19,489 bases of DNA from Acidobacteriota bacterium (GTDB lineage Bacteria > Acidobacteriota > Terriglobia > Acidiferrales > UBA7541). Location: the NCBI GenBank assembly GCA_003224135.1, contig QHYO01000004.1, positions 1 to 19,489 of the forward strand, given 5' to 3'. Below the pieces are notes generated by a model. It was not told the origin of the DNA and did no database searches. It saw only the letters and a list, made by a program, of their open reading frames with translations. Positions 1 through 7,834 of the stretch are shown in pieces. How positions within the stretch are numbered: the first letter of the stretch is position 1; each line of letters starts with the position of its first letter. The position numbers and the translations under genes were made by a program.

Positions 1-249
1 GCGACGATCGCGGCCGTTCTGCCTTCAAGATTTTCGGAGGCCGGATTTAGTGGCGTACGCTGGACGGAAATTTTGGCCAGTTCGGCGGCAGCCGGGCTTT
101 TGATTATTGCGATCAGCCTCAGCGCACATGCCCTAAGCGCAAAATTTTCAGGAAGCCATGGCCGTGCTCTGCAAACGCTCTCGAGTATTCCGAAGAGTTC
201 GCACCTTGAACCCGTACGTGTCTTGCCCGAACCTCATATAAGATGTTAA
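1..249 (+). CDS. C-terminal fragment of an unidentified membrane protein
   Basis: Frame 1 is open from the first base of the window to a TAA at 247-249, giving 82 residues with no start inside the window. The fragment contains one clear hydrophobic stretch (about residues 26-44, core AAAGLLIIAISLSAHAL) that looks like a transmembrane helix. A polar tail of about 38 residues rich in Ser, Pro and His follows. I do not recognise a family. Codon use (mostly G or C in third position, mixed) is compatible with coding, but the fragment is short and could be a chance open frame. It is followed by about 170 bases without a gene before the lipid cluster begins, so it probably belongs to a separate transcription unit. 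Confidence 0.4.
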   Translation, partial: ATIAAVLPSRFSEAGFSGVRWTEILASSAAAGLLIIAISLSAHALSAKFSGSHGRALQTLSSIPKSSHLEPVRVLPEPHIRC

Positions 250-404
250 GGTAACAAATTCGCAATAAGCCGCTGCGCGCTGTAAGGATAACAATCGGCA
301 GGGGATATCTGCACCGGCAGCAAGAGATTTCCAGGCCGGGACCGGTAGAAATCAAATTGTCATACGCATTGCAGATGAGTGAGCTCACGCGAGTCGCGCG
401 CCGT

Positions 405-415
405 TAGGCACAGGC
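405..415 (+). promoter_or_regulatory. 11-base pre-start motif TAGGCACAGGC, copy 1
   Basis: TAGGCACAGGC lies 5 bases before the ATG at 421. The identical 11-mer recurs at 3806-3816 just before the pyruvyltransferase start, and its first 8 bases recur at 14724-14731 before the TTG of the subunit 3 gene. It holds two AGG cores that could pair weakly with the 16S anti-Shine-Dalgarno end. It is not a canonical GGAGG, and most other genes here lack it. It helps choose 421 over an upstream GTG at 379. Confidence 0.35.
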
Positions 416-420
416 CCGCC

Positions 421-2742
421 ATGTCAGACATTTCTCCAACTCTAAGTACGCACCAGACCCGCACCGTCGCGGGCCATCCGGTGTATTGGCGTGTCGAAGG
501 CTCGCTCCTCGAGCTCAGCGCGCTCCGCCAGGTCGAACGATGGCGGCGCAGGGCGGGTATGAGTTTGATGACCCTCCTGCGCCCTGCTGCCTATCTCGCC
601 GGGCGAACCCTTGCTACACGGCTGCTTTATACGCTGCTGCGCGGTGTGACCCGCGACCGCCTCGATCTTCTCGGTGAAGAATATTTCGAATATTTCTTGA
701 AGCCACGGCTACGGAGAAAAGCCGTGGAAGCTCTGCAGCACGCACAAAGCAAAGGCCAGCAAATTGTGCTTATCGGGCAATCCCTTGACCATGTCCTTCG
801 GCCTTTGGCGCGGCACTTGGGTGTCGAGTGCTTCGTCGCCAACCGTATGGAGTTCCGTGACGGCGTCGCAACTGGCCGTTTGCTCTTGCCTGTGGTGCGC
901 CCTCGTGGACCCTTCGCCTGGATTGCTTCAGGCGATGTGGATGGCCGCGTTAGAGAAGCCGCCCTTCTTTCTCAACTCGGCTTCGAGGAACTGGCCCAAC
1001 TTGCAGCCGCGACACAGCCGACGCGGCGTAGCTTCGCCGTAAACGCGCCTGCCGTCGTGCCTTTCGAAACTGCTCCCCGTGTGGACAGGCTCAGCGTCCG
1101 CCGTACACTCGCCGGGAAACACATTCTGCTGATCGGTGTGACCGGATTCATCGGCAAGGTCTGGATGGTGGACTTGCTCGAGCAGATTCCGGACATCGCC
1201 AAAATCACGCTCTTGATTCGCCGCAATCGCACCACCACGGCGCAGCGCCGCTTTGAGAAAATTGTAGAGGAGTCTCCGACGCTCGATGGCTTGCAGAGAC
1301 AATACGACACGAAACTTGGCGACTTCCTGCGCAAGAGGATCGAAGTTGTTGAAGGAGACGTGAGCCAGCCGGGCCTCGGGCTGGAAGAGAGCGTGCGGCT
1401 GCGTTTGTCTCGCTCGCTCGATCTCGTCGTGAACAGCGCGGGTCTGACGGATTTTAATCCCGATCTGCGCGATGCGATCTCATCCAATGTCGAGTCCGCC
1501 GAGCATCTTCTGAACTTTATTCGCGCAAGCGACCACGCCGCGCTAGTGCATCTTTCGACTTGCTACGTCGTCGGAATGCGCGACGGGCGCGTGGCCGAAG
1601 GGCTGCGCGAAAATTACAATCCTGGAAACGTCAAGAATTTTGACGCCGAGCGGGAAATCGCGTCTTTGCGCGAAATGATTCAGCACATCGAAGAGCGCTC
1701 AGAAAGTCCCGAACTCACGCGGGCTTTGCGTCGCCAGGCCCTTGGCCGCGGCGCGGATGATAGCGGCGTAACCGCCGGCGAACTGGAAGGCGTTCTGAGA
1801 CGCAATCGCAGTCGCTGGGTAAGAAACAAGCTCGTGCGCGTTGGCATGCGGCGCGCGCAATATCTCGGCTGGCCCAACACCTATACGTTCACCAAAAGCC
1901 TCGGCGAATCAATTCTTGCACGGCGCGGCAAGGATCTGCCGATCGCCGTTGTTCGCCCGTCCATTGTCGAAAGTTCCAGGCAAAGTCCGTTCAGCGGATG
2001 GAATGAGGGCATCAATACTTCCGGGCCGCTTTCCTATCTGCTGGGCACGAATTTCCGGCAACTTCCGTCCAACGCGAAAAAGTGTCTCGATGTCATTCCC
2101 GTTGATATGGTGTGCCGTGGCATGACGCTGATCGCCGCTGCGCTGATTGAGCGCAAGAACGCGCGAATGTATCAGCTCGCGACTTCCGGCATCAATCCCT
2201 GCGATATGGGCCGCAGTATCGAACTGACCGGCCTCGCTCACCGCAAACATTACCGCACGCAGCAGGGAATCGAGCATTGGCTCAAAGTGAAATTCGAAAC
2301 CATTCCTGTTTCGAAGCAGCGCTACGAACGTTTGTCCATTCCGATGCAAAAGGCTGTGGTATCCGGAATCAATCGCTTTGCAGAAAAACTCAGCATGAAA
2401 AAGCCGCCGCTGGCCAAGGCGGAGCGAGACCTGAACCGCGCCGAAAAACTGATCGAACTTTACGAACCCTTCATCCTTCACAACGAACACGTATTTGAAT
2501 GCGAAAACGCGCGGCTTCTTTCCGCCGTGCTTCCAGACGACGAACGCAGCGCGTTTGCCTTCGAGCCCGAAGCGATCGATTGGTGGGATTACTGGATCAA
2601 CATCCACGTTCCCGCCCTGCGGCGCTGGTGCTACCCGTTGATGGAGGGCCGCCCTCTCGAATCGCGTCCTCCACGCGATTTGGGCTGGGGGCCCGAACCC
2701 TCCGCAGCGGCAGCCGTGGCCCACTCCGGGGAGAATCGCTAA
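421..2742 (+). CDS. fatty acyl-CoA/ACP reductase (FAR, NAD_binding_4) with N-terminal degenerate HAD domain
   Basis: This 773-residue protein has two parts. Residues 1-205 follow the layout of HAD-IB (SerB-like) phosphatases, but motif I reads R24-V-E26-G-S28 where DxDxT is expected, and motif II reads LIGQS (117-121). The phosphatase is therefore probably inactive. From residue 234 an extended Rossmann reductase of the fatty-acyl-reductase/male-sterility family follows. It has the NAD(P) loop GVTGFIGK (239-246), the Ser/Thr pair at 379-380, and the catalytic Y488xxxK492 in YTFTK. The C-terminal part (about 640-745) matches the usual FAR tail. The family reduces acyl thioesters to fatty alcohol (or aldehyde) with NADPH, probably at the inner membrane face. 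A GTG at 379 would add 14 residues. I prefer the ATG at 421 because of the motif just before it. The next reductase starts 6 bases after the stop, so the two are surely cotranscribed. Confidence 0.85.
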   Translation: MSDISPTLSTHQTRTVAGHPVYWRVEGSLLELSALRQVERWRRRAGMSLMTLLRPAAYLAGRTLATRLLYTLLRGVTRDRLDLLGEEYFEYFLKPRLRRKAVEALQHAQSKGQQIVLIGQSLDHVLRPLARHLGVECFVANRMEFRDGVATGRLLLPVVRPRGPFAWIASGDVDGRVREAALLSQLGFEELAQLAAATQPTRRSFAVNAPAVVPFETAPRVDRLSVRRTLAGKHILLIGVTGFIGKVWMVDLLEQIPDIAKITLLIRRNRTTTAQRRFEKIVEESPTLDGLQRQYDTKLGDFLRKRIEVVEGDVSQPGLGLEESVRLRLSRSLDLVVNSAGLTDFNPDLRDAISSNVESAEHLLNFIRASDHAALVHLSTCYVVGMRDGRVAEGLRENYNPGNVKNFDAEREIASLREMIQHIEERSESPELTRALRRQALGRGADDSGVTAGELEGVLRRNRSRWVRNKLVRVGMRRAQYLGWPNTYTFTKSLGESILARRGKDLPIAVVRPSIVESSRQSPFSGWNEGINTSGPLSYLLGTNFRQLPSNAKKCLDVIPVDMVCRGMTLIAAALIERKNARMYQLATSGINPCDMGRSIELTGLAHRKHYRTQQGIEHWLKVKFETIPVSKQRYERLSIPMQKAVVSGINRFAEKLSMKKPPLAKAERDLNRAEKLIELYEPFILHNEHVFECENARLLSAVLPDDERSAFAFEPEAIDWWDYWINIHVPALRRWCYPLMEGRPLESRPPRDLGWGPEPSAAAAVAHSGENR

Positions 2743-2748
2743 GCCGTT

Positions 2749-3808
2749 ATGGCGATTTTTCTCACTGGCTCAACCGGGTATCTCGGGAGCTACCTCGCCG
2801 CCGGATTGTTTCGCGGCCATCGCGATTCGCTGAATCTGCTTGTGCGCGCGAAAAGCCAGCAGGAAGCGCGCGAACGCCTCTGGCAATCTCTCCAGCTGCA
2901 CATGAACTTCGCTGAATTTCAGGAACACGCTGGGAGCCGCGCGCAAATTTTCCTCGGCGATCTCACCGATCAGGAATTCGGCCTTGTGCATGACGAATAT
3001 CAAAACCTTATCCAATCGACTGATTCGCTGATTCATTGCGCAGCTTCCCTGAACCGCAAATCAGAAAAGCAATGCCTCAACGTGAATTTGCGTGGAACAC
3101 TCGAAGTAATTCAGCTGGCGCGTCGCGCGCATGACCATCACGGCCTGCGGCGCTTTTCACATGTCTCCACGGTAGCCGTTGCAGGTACGCGCCAGGACGA
3201 AGTCGTTCAGGAAGACACCGCCATCGACTGGACGCGCTCGGATTACGATCCCTACGCTCGCACGAAGAAGTTCTGTGAACACATGGTTCATCAATTGCTC
3301 CCCGATGTCTCGCGCACAATTTTTCGTCCGGCGATTGTGCTGGGCGCCAGCCGCCGCCCTGAAACCACGCAGTTCGATATGGTCCAGGCATTCAGCGTGC
3401 TCGCAAGCTTGCCGTTTCTGCCGCTTCGCCCGGCGGATCGTATCGATATTGTGCCTGCGGATTACGTCGGCAAGGCCATCGTCAGCATTCATCAGAAGGA
3501 CGCGCCCGCCTATCCGCGATATCACCTTTCCTCCGGGCTCAGAAACTTACCGCGAATTGACCGACGCGCTCGCGCGAGCTGGCGGTTCGCGCCCGACCTA
3601 CCTGCCTTCGCTGGGCGGACCTTTTTCCGGAACGATGAATTGGCTCTCGCACAAGAAAAACAATCTGGGACGCGGTGCTTCGCTCCTCAAAGTTTTTTGG
3701 CCGTATCTTGTCTGGAACACGGTCTTTGAGAATTCGCGCGTGGTCGAAGAACTTGACGGCGAAACTCCCGCGAAATTTTCTTCGTACGCCCACCCGCTCT
3801 TGAAATAG
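2749..3808 (+). CDS. thioester-reductase-like SDR (NAD_binding_4), frameshifted near 3538
   Basis: This is an extended short-chain reductase of the thioester-reductase/acyl-reductase type. The first frame gives the NAD(P) loop TGSTGYLG (6-13), strand and helix LLVRAKS (30-36), HVST (138-141) and catalytic Y169xxxK173 in YARTK. After residue 263 (YHLSSG) this frame becomes nonsense and stops at 3729. The sensible continuation is one frame on from 3539: [16 protein letters not shown], ending [10 protein letters not shown] with TAG at 3806-3808. One extra base near 3538 (or two lost) would explain it. The restored protein is about 353 residues, normal for the family. Likely role: a second reduction of an acyl thioester or an aldehyde/ketone intermediate next to the FAR gene. 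GGGGAG at about 2728-2733 is a distant ribosome site. Whether the frameshift is biological or a sequence error cannot be settled here. Confidence 0.75.
3538..3538 (+). other. probable frameshift site in the SDR gene
   Basis: Codon reading in the starting frame is coherent through GGG 3535-3537. The downstream conserved-looking sequence [11 protein letters not shown] begins at TCA 3539-3541. The base C3538 is therefore surplus, or two bases are missing here. No long homopolymer is present at the site. Confidence 0.6.
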
Positions 3809-3816
3809 GCACAGGC
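3806..3816 (+). promoter_or_regulatory. 11-base pre-start motif TAGGCACAGGC, copy 2
   Basis: This copy is identical to the one at 405-415 and sits 2 bases before the ATG at 3819. Its first three bases are also the TAG stop of the restored SDR gene, so it couples the two genes. Confidence 0.35.
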
Positions 3817-3818
3817 GC

Positions 3819-5258
3819 ATGACCGATTTTCTTCTGGTCGCGTGGGTAAGCATTCTGATCGAGTTGACCCGGCTGCAATGGATGTTGGGCGGCGGTGAAA
3901 GCTGGCAGCCTGGCGAAAAGTTGAAGTTACTTTTTGCAGGCTACAACGGTACGCGCAATACCGGCTCGGACGTTCGCGTTAACGAAATGCTTCGCCAGAT
4001 CCGTCACATCCTCGGTGCGGAAAATGTCGATTTCAGCGTGATGACGCAAAATTTCGACCGCACCAAAGGCTACTTTGCAGGCACGCGGCAGGTCTTCCTT
4101 CCCGACGTTTTCCCGCCCTTCCTCTACCGCGAAACTCGCAGCAATCACGGCGTCGTCGCCTGCGAAGGCTCCATGTTCAAGAGCAAATTCGCCAATGCGC
4201 TGACCACCATGATGATTGGTTCGCTCGGGTTCGCGTCTTCAGAAAATAAACTGTCCATTGGCTACGGCGCTGAGGCAGGCCACATGGACTCGCTCATTGA
4301 AAGAATGTGTGCGCGCTACGTCCACCATTCGCTGGTCATTACGCGAAATGTGGAATCGCAAGCTGTGCTCGGCAAACTCGGCATTTCCACCGAACTCGGA
4401 ACCGACACCGCCTGGACCTTCGAACCGCAGCCCGACGCTTACGGCCGCAAAACATTGCGCGATGCCGGTTGGGACGAAAAAACACCCGTGCTGGTTCTTT
4501 GCCCGATTCATCCTTTCGTGTGGCCGGTGAAAGCGTCGCTTGCAAAATATGTCGCGCGCATCACCACCGGAGCCTACAAAGAAAGCCAGTATCGCACGGT
4601 CTATTTCCACGAATCCGGTGCCGAAGCGGATCGCAAGTACAAACACTACATCGATGGATTTGTCAGCTCGACACGCGCGTTTCGGCAAAAGCATCGCGTG
4701 TTCACCGTCCTTGTCGCCACGGAGCGCCTCGACGCCGTCGCCTGCCGCGCGATCGCCGAACAGATTCCCGGCGTTCCTATTTTCACTTCCGATGACTACG
4801 ACATGTATCAGCTCGTGGCAATTTTGCGGCAAGCCCGGTACATGGTTTCTTCGCGCTATCACGGCATCGTGACTTCGATGCCCAGCCTCGTCGCCTCTGC
4901 AGGCGTCACCATGGACGAGCGCATACGCAATCTTATGCGTGAACGCGGTCACCACAACCTTTGCATTACCGTGGACGACCCCGATCTGGGACCGAAAATG
5001 TTGCAAATGATGGAGACGCTCGTTGCGGAAACAGAATCCATCCGCGAAGGTATCGCGCAGGCCGTCGTCCGCAATTTGAAAGTGATGGCGCGCATGGGCG
5101 TGGTCTTCGAAGATCTTATGCGCTTGCAATATCCGGAGTTTCCGTTGCCTGGCGGCGTTCGTTCCTGGCAGGAGTATTTGCCACCGCTCAGCGAGAATCT
5201 CGTGCGGCTCGCACAGAAGTACGATGTCTCCGAAGCCGCTCTGGCCGCATCGAAATAA
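3819..5258 (+). CDS. polysaccharide pyruvyl transferase family protein
   Basis: This 479-residue protein belongs by sequence to the polysaccharide pyruvyl transferase (CsaB/WcaK-type, GT-B-like) family. The N-terminal motif GYNGTRNTGSD (41-51) replaces the usual G-x-x-N-x-G-D/E loop. The C-terminal half has SSRYHGIVTSM with S345-R346-Y347-H348, the family's typical S-R-[YFL]-H signature. Members transfer pyruvate from phosphoenolpyruvate onto sugar hydroxyls, or act on related cell-surface glycans. The real substrate here is unknown. The first 25 residues are moderately hydrophobic but not a clear signal peptide. It lies between a reductase and an acyl ligase, 10 bases after the SDR and 6 bases before the ligase. 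This suggests it decorates the head group of the lipid the cluster makes, or a glycan linked to it. The family call is firm; the link to lipid is inference. Confidence 0.75.
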   Translation: MTDFLLVAWVSILIELTRLQWMLGGGESWQPGEKLKLLFAGYNGTRNTGSDVRVNEMLRQIRHILGAENVDFSVMTQNFDRTKGYFAGTRQVFLPDVFPPFLYRETRSNHGVVACEGSMFKSKFANALTTMMIGSLGFASSENKLSIGYGAEAGHMDSLIERMCARYVHHSLVITRNVESQAVLGKLGISTELGTDTAWTFEPQPDAYGRKTLRDAGWDEKTPVLVLCPIHPFVWPVKASLAKYVARITTGAYKESQYRTVYFHESGAEADRKYKHYIDGFVSSTRAFRQKHRVFTVLVATERLDAVACRAIAEQIPGVPIFTSDDYDMYQLVAILRQARYMVSSRYHGIVTSMPSLVASAGVTMDERIRNLMRERGHHNLCITVDDPDLGPKMLQMMETLVAETESIREGIAQAVVRNLKVMARMGVVFEDLMRLQYPEFPLPGGVRSWQEYLPPLSENLVRLAQKYDVSEAALAASK

Positions 5259-5264
5259 TCTTCC

Positions 5265-6935
5265 ATGCCGAATTTTTTGCAGAACATTTTTGAGCATCTG
5301 CAACGCTCACAGAGCCGCGTCGTGCTTCGCGAAGTCCACGGCGAGCAGTGGCTCTCCAAGACCGGTGCGGAGTTGCTGGCCCTCGTCGAACGCGCGCGCA
5401 CTTGGCTGCGTTCTACTGGAATCAAGCCCGGGGAACGTTGTGGCCTCATCGCCACAAATTCCATTCACTGGATTGCCGTGGACCTGGCTTTGATGGCCGA
5501 AGGAATGGTTGTCGTTCCTCTGTACCATCGGCAGACCGCCGGCGAACTTGCGGCGATGTTGAAGGATTGCCAGCCTCGCCTCGTTCTGACGGGCAACGCG
5601 GATTTGAGCGACACGCTCGGCCAAGCTTGGCCCGAACTGCCGCCACTCGCCATGCTCAGTGACATTTTTTCAGCCGACGAATCAGCTCCTACTCTGTCGC
5701 GAATCCGCGAGCGTCTCGACGACGAGCTCCTGACCATCATTTACACCTCGGGGACATCAGGCGAGCCGAAAGGCGTTTGCCTCACCGTCGGGAATCTGAA
5801 TCACATGACCGGCTGCACCACAGAACGCCTTGACCAACTGATGGGCACCTTGTCAGGAAAGACCACGGATCCCGACCGTATCTTTCTCTACGCGCCGATG
5901 AACTTTGCCGCGTCGTGGATGCTGATGCTTTCCGCTTTCTCGCGCGAAAGCGTCCTCACGCTTTCAACCGACCTCACGAAACTCGCCGATGAAATCCGCG
6001 TCTCCGCGCCACACTATTTCCTGAACGTGCCCACTCTTCTCGAGCGCGTGAAGCGCGGCGTCGAAGACAACATCGCCAGGCAAGCCGCGCCAATTCGCGC
6101 TCTCTATGCTCGTGCACGCAGCGCCTGGCAGCGCCAACACGTCGGCCGCGGCAAATCGCTAGACGCGTTCTGGCTGACGCTTGGTCGAAAACTCATTTTC
6201 GCAAGAGTGAAAGATCGTTTCGGCCCGAACTTGCGTACACTCATCTGCGGTTCCGCGCCGCTTGCCCCGGAAACTCAGCAATTTTTCCTCATGTTGGGAA
6301 TTCCCGTGCTGCAAGCCTACGGTTTGACGGAAACCACCGCGCTGTGCACGCTTGATGATCCGCGAGTGCCTGTCGAACCCGGCTACGTCGGCCCTGCGAT
6401 CACCGGAATCGAAATGAAGCTCGGCGACAACGATGAGATTGTTGTTCGAGGTCCAAATATTTTCTCCGGCTATTGGAATCGCCCGGACGAAACTGGCAAA
6501 GTTATGCAGGACGGCTGGTTTCATACTGGCGACCAGGGCGAAGTCAACGTGCGCGGCAACTGGCGCATCATCGGACGAATCAAGAATCTTCTCGTTCTAA
6601 ACACCGGGCACAAATTTGCCCCCGAACCCATCGAAGACAGACTTGCCCAACTTGTGCCTAACGCTCAACAAATTGTGCTCGTGGGCAACGGTCGAGGTTA
6701 TGTCTGCATGCTGGTCACGGGGAAAGTCGAGCCCGCCAGCGTCCAAGCCGCGATCGACGCTATCAACCCCGACTTGCCGCACTACCGCCAGATCCGCAAT
6801 TTCAAAATTCTGCCCGATGCGTTTACTTCCGAAAGCGGTTTGCTTACGGCCAACGGTAAACTCAAGCGCGACGCCATCGCGAAACGGTATGATGCGGAGA
6901 TCAACGCGATGTACGACCGAAAGGTGCCCGCATGA
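5265..6935 (+). CDS. AMP-dependent fatty acid:CoA/ACP ligase
   Basis: This 556-residue adenylate-forming enzyme has all core motifs in order. These are P-loop YTSGTSGEPKG (160-170), YGLTET with E356 (352-357), WFHTGD near 420 followed by the hinge stretch GRIKNLL, and the C-terminal catalytic lysine K532 in NGKLKR. Length and motif order fit the long-chain fatty acid ligase group (FadD/FAAL-like). It activates a fatty acid with ATP to the acyl-AMP and transfers it to CoA or to a carrier protein. No large FAAL-specific insertion is obvious by eye, so CoA and the nearby ACP both remain possible acceptors. It starts 6 bases after the pyruvyltransferase stop without a strong Shine-Dalgarno. Its last codons overlap the hydratase start by 4 bases (ATGA), so the two are translationally coupled. 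Likely role: feeding activated chains to the two upstream reductases. Confidence 0.88.
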   Translation: MPNFLQNIFEHLQRSQSRVVLREVHGEQWLSKTGAELLALVERARTWLRSTGIKPGERCGLIATNSIHWIAVDLALMAEGMVVVPLYHRQTAGELAAMLKDCQPRLVLTGNADLSDTLGQAWPELPPLAMLSDIFSADESAPTLSRIRERLDDELLTIIYTSGTSGEPKGVCLTVGNLNHMTGCTTERLDQLMGTLSGKTTDPDRIFLYAPMNFAASWMLMLSAFSRESVLTLSTDLTKLADEIRVSAPHYFLNVPTLLERVKRGVEDNIARQAAPIRALYARARSAWQRQHVGRGKSLDAFWLTLGRKLIFARVKDRFGPNLRTLICGSAPLAPETQQFFLMLGIPVLQAYGLTETTALCTLDDPRVPVEPGYVGPAITGIEMKLGDNDEIVVRGPNIFSGYWNRPDETGKVMQDGWFHTGDQGEVNVRGNWRIIGRIKNLLVLNTGHKFAPEPIEDRLAQLVPNAQQIVLVGNGRGYVCMLVTGKVEPASVQAAIDAINPDLPHYRQIRNFKILPDAFTSESGLLTANGKLKRDAIAKRYDAEINAMYDRKVPA

Positions 6936-7735
6936 AATCGTTCGAGGGCCAAGCTTTGCGCTGGGAATGGCGCGACGGCGTTTTGGAACTCACGCTTGAC
7001 CGCGCGCCCGCAAATGAAATCGGCACCGCAATGCTCCGCGAACTCGAACACTTTGTCGGGGCCGCAAGGCAGCTGACGACCGAGACCTCCGCCTGCGTCA
7101 TCTCGAGCGCGCAAAAGAGCGGTTTTTCGGCGGGAGCTGATCTTCGCGAGCTGTATCAGGGAGCTGTTGCGCTCGATGAAAAGGATCGCAGCGCCGGAGT
7201 CCGTGAATTTCTCGAGCGCATCCATTCCGTCCTCAACTGGCTCGACGAAGCTCCGTTTGTCACCATCGCCGCCGTCCACGGAGTTTGTTTCGGCGGGGGT
7301 CTCGAACTCGCTCTCGTCTGCGATGTGATCATCGCTGACAAGATGGCCCGCTTCGCTTTCCCCGAACTGCGCCTCGGACTCATCCCTGGTTTCGGGGGCA
7401 TTCCGCGCCTGAAGCGCGATCTTGGCAACGGCTTCGTGCGCGACCTCCTGCTGACGGGCCGCAGCGTCAATGCCACTCGAGCGCAAGCGGTGGGTCTCGT
7501 GTCCCAGCTTGCGGCCGAAGGTGAAGCACTTAAGCTGGCCAGGGCCACCGCCTCGCAAATCACAAAATTCGACGCCGGCACGCGCGTCGCCGCAAAAAAG
7601 TTCATCAAGCCTATCCCCCGCGAAGAGCTTCGCCGCGAAGTCGAAATTTTCTGCGAACTCTTTACTGGCCCCGCTGTCATGGCCGGCCTCAAAAAATTTG
7701 TCGAAAATACCAGCCCCATGCCCTACCAACCCTAG
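6932..7735 (+). CDS. enoyl-CoA hydratase/isomerase family protein
   Basis: This 267-residue crotonase-fold protein shows oxyanion-hole segments FSAGADL (65-71) and HGVCFGGGLELAL (116-128). Both glutamates used by true hydratases are present: E125 in GLEL, and E145 in FPELRLGLIPGFGG. It is therefore probably an active hydratase rather than a degenerate relative. Such enzymes add water to trans-2-enoyl thioesters or do related enolate chemistry. With no dehydrogenase or thiolase beside it, ordinary beta-oxidation is not the obvious context. It may adjust the chain (hydroxylation or double-bond placement) before or after activation by the overlapping ligase gene. It closes the first block of the cluster. 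A short hairpin region follows before the HtrA module. Confidence 0.88.
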   Translation: MKSFEGQALRWEWRDGVLELTLDRAPANEIGTAMLRELEHFVGAARQLTTETSACVISSAQKSGFSAGADLRELYQGAVALDEKDRSAGVREFLERIHSVLNWLDEAPFVTIAAVHGVCFGGGLELALVCDVIIADKMARFAFPELRLGLIPGFGGIPRLKRDLGNGFVRDLLLTGRSVNATRAQAVGLVSQLAAEGEALKLARATASQITKFDAGTRVAAKKFIKPIPREELRREVEIFCELFTGPAVMAGLKKFVENTSPMPYQP

Positions 7736-7748
7736 GCGTCACATCTGA

Positions 7749-7799
7749 CCTGCTCGAATGAGCGGGTTCCTCCTAGCCGAACGGCGGATGTAATCCTCC
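7749..7799 (+). other. two consecutive hairpins between hydratase and HtrA-like genes
   Basis: In the 99-base gap, CCTGCTC (7749-7755) pairs with GAGCGGG (7760-7766) over a GAAT loop. GGCGGAT (7783-7789) pairs with ATCCTCC (7793-7799) over a 3-base loop with one mismatch. Neither is followed by a T-run, so they are not classic terminators. They could mark a processing or attenuation point separating the lipid block from the protease/regulator module. Short hairpins like these also occur by chance. Confidence 0.3.
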
Positions 7800-7823
7800 C
7801 TGCACATGTCGCATCTTGTTCAT

Positions 7824-7828
7824 GGAGG
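7824..7828 (+). promoter_or_regulatory. strong Shine-Dalgarno (GGAGG) fixing the 7835 start
   Basis: GGAGG lies 6 bases before the ATG at 7835. It is the best ribosome site in the window and supports independent, efficient translation of the HtrA-like module. Confidence 0.65.
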
Positions 7829-7834
7829 TGCGGA

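Noticed and set aside
286..295. GGATAACAAT, resembling part of a lac operator
   Set aside because: Only half of an operator, with no dyad partner and no LacI-type gene nearby; chance match.
4239..5303. Long minus-strand open frame opposite the pyruvyltransferase gene
   Set aside because: No recognisable family, and it mirrors a clear plus-strand gene. Long antisense frames are expected in GC-rich coding DNA. The same applies to 1909-2724, 6782-7729 and 15371-16270 on the minus strand.
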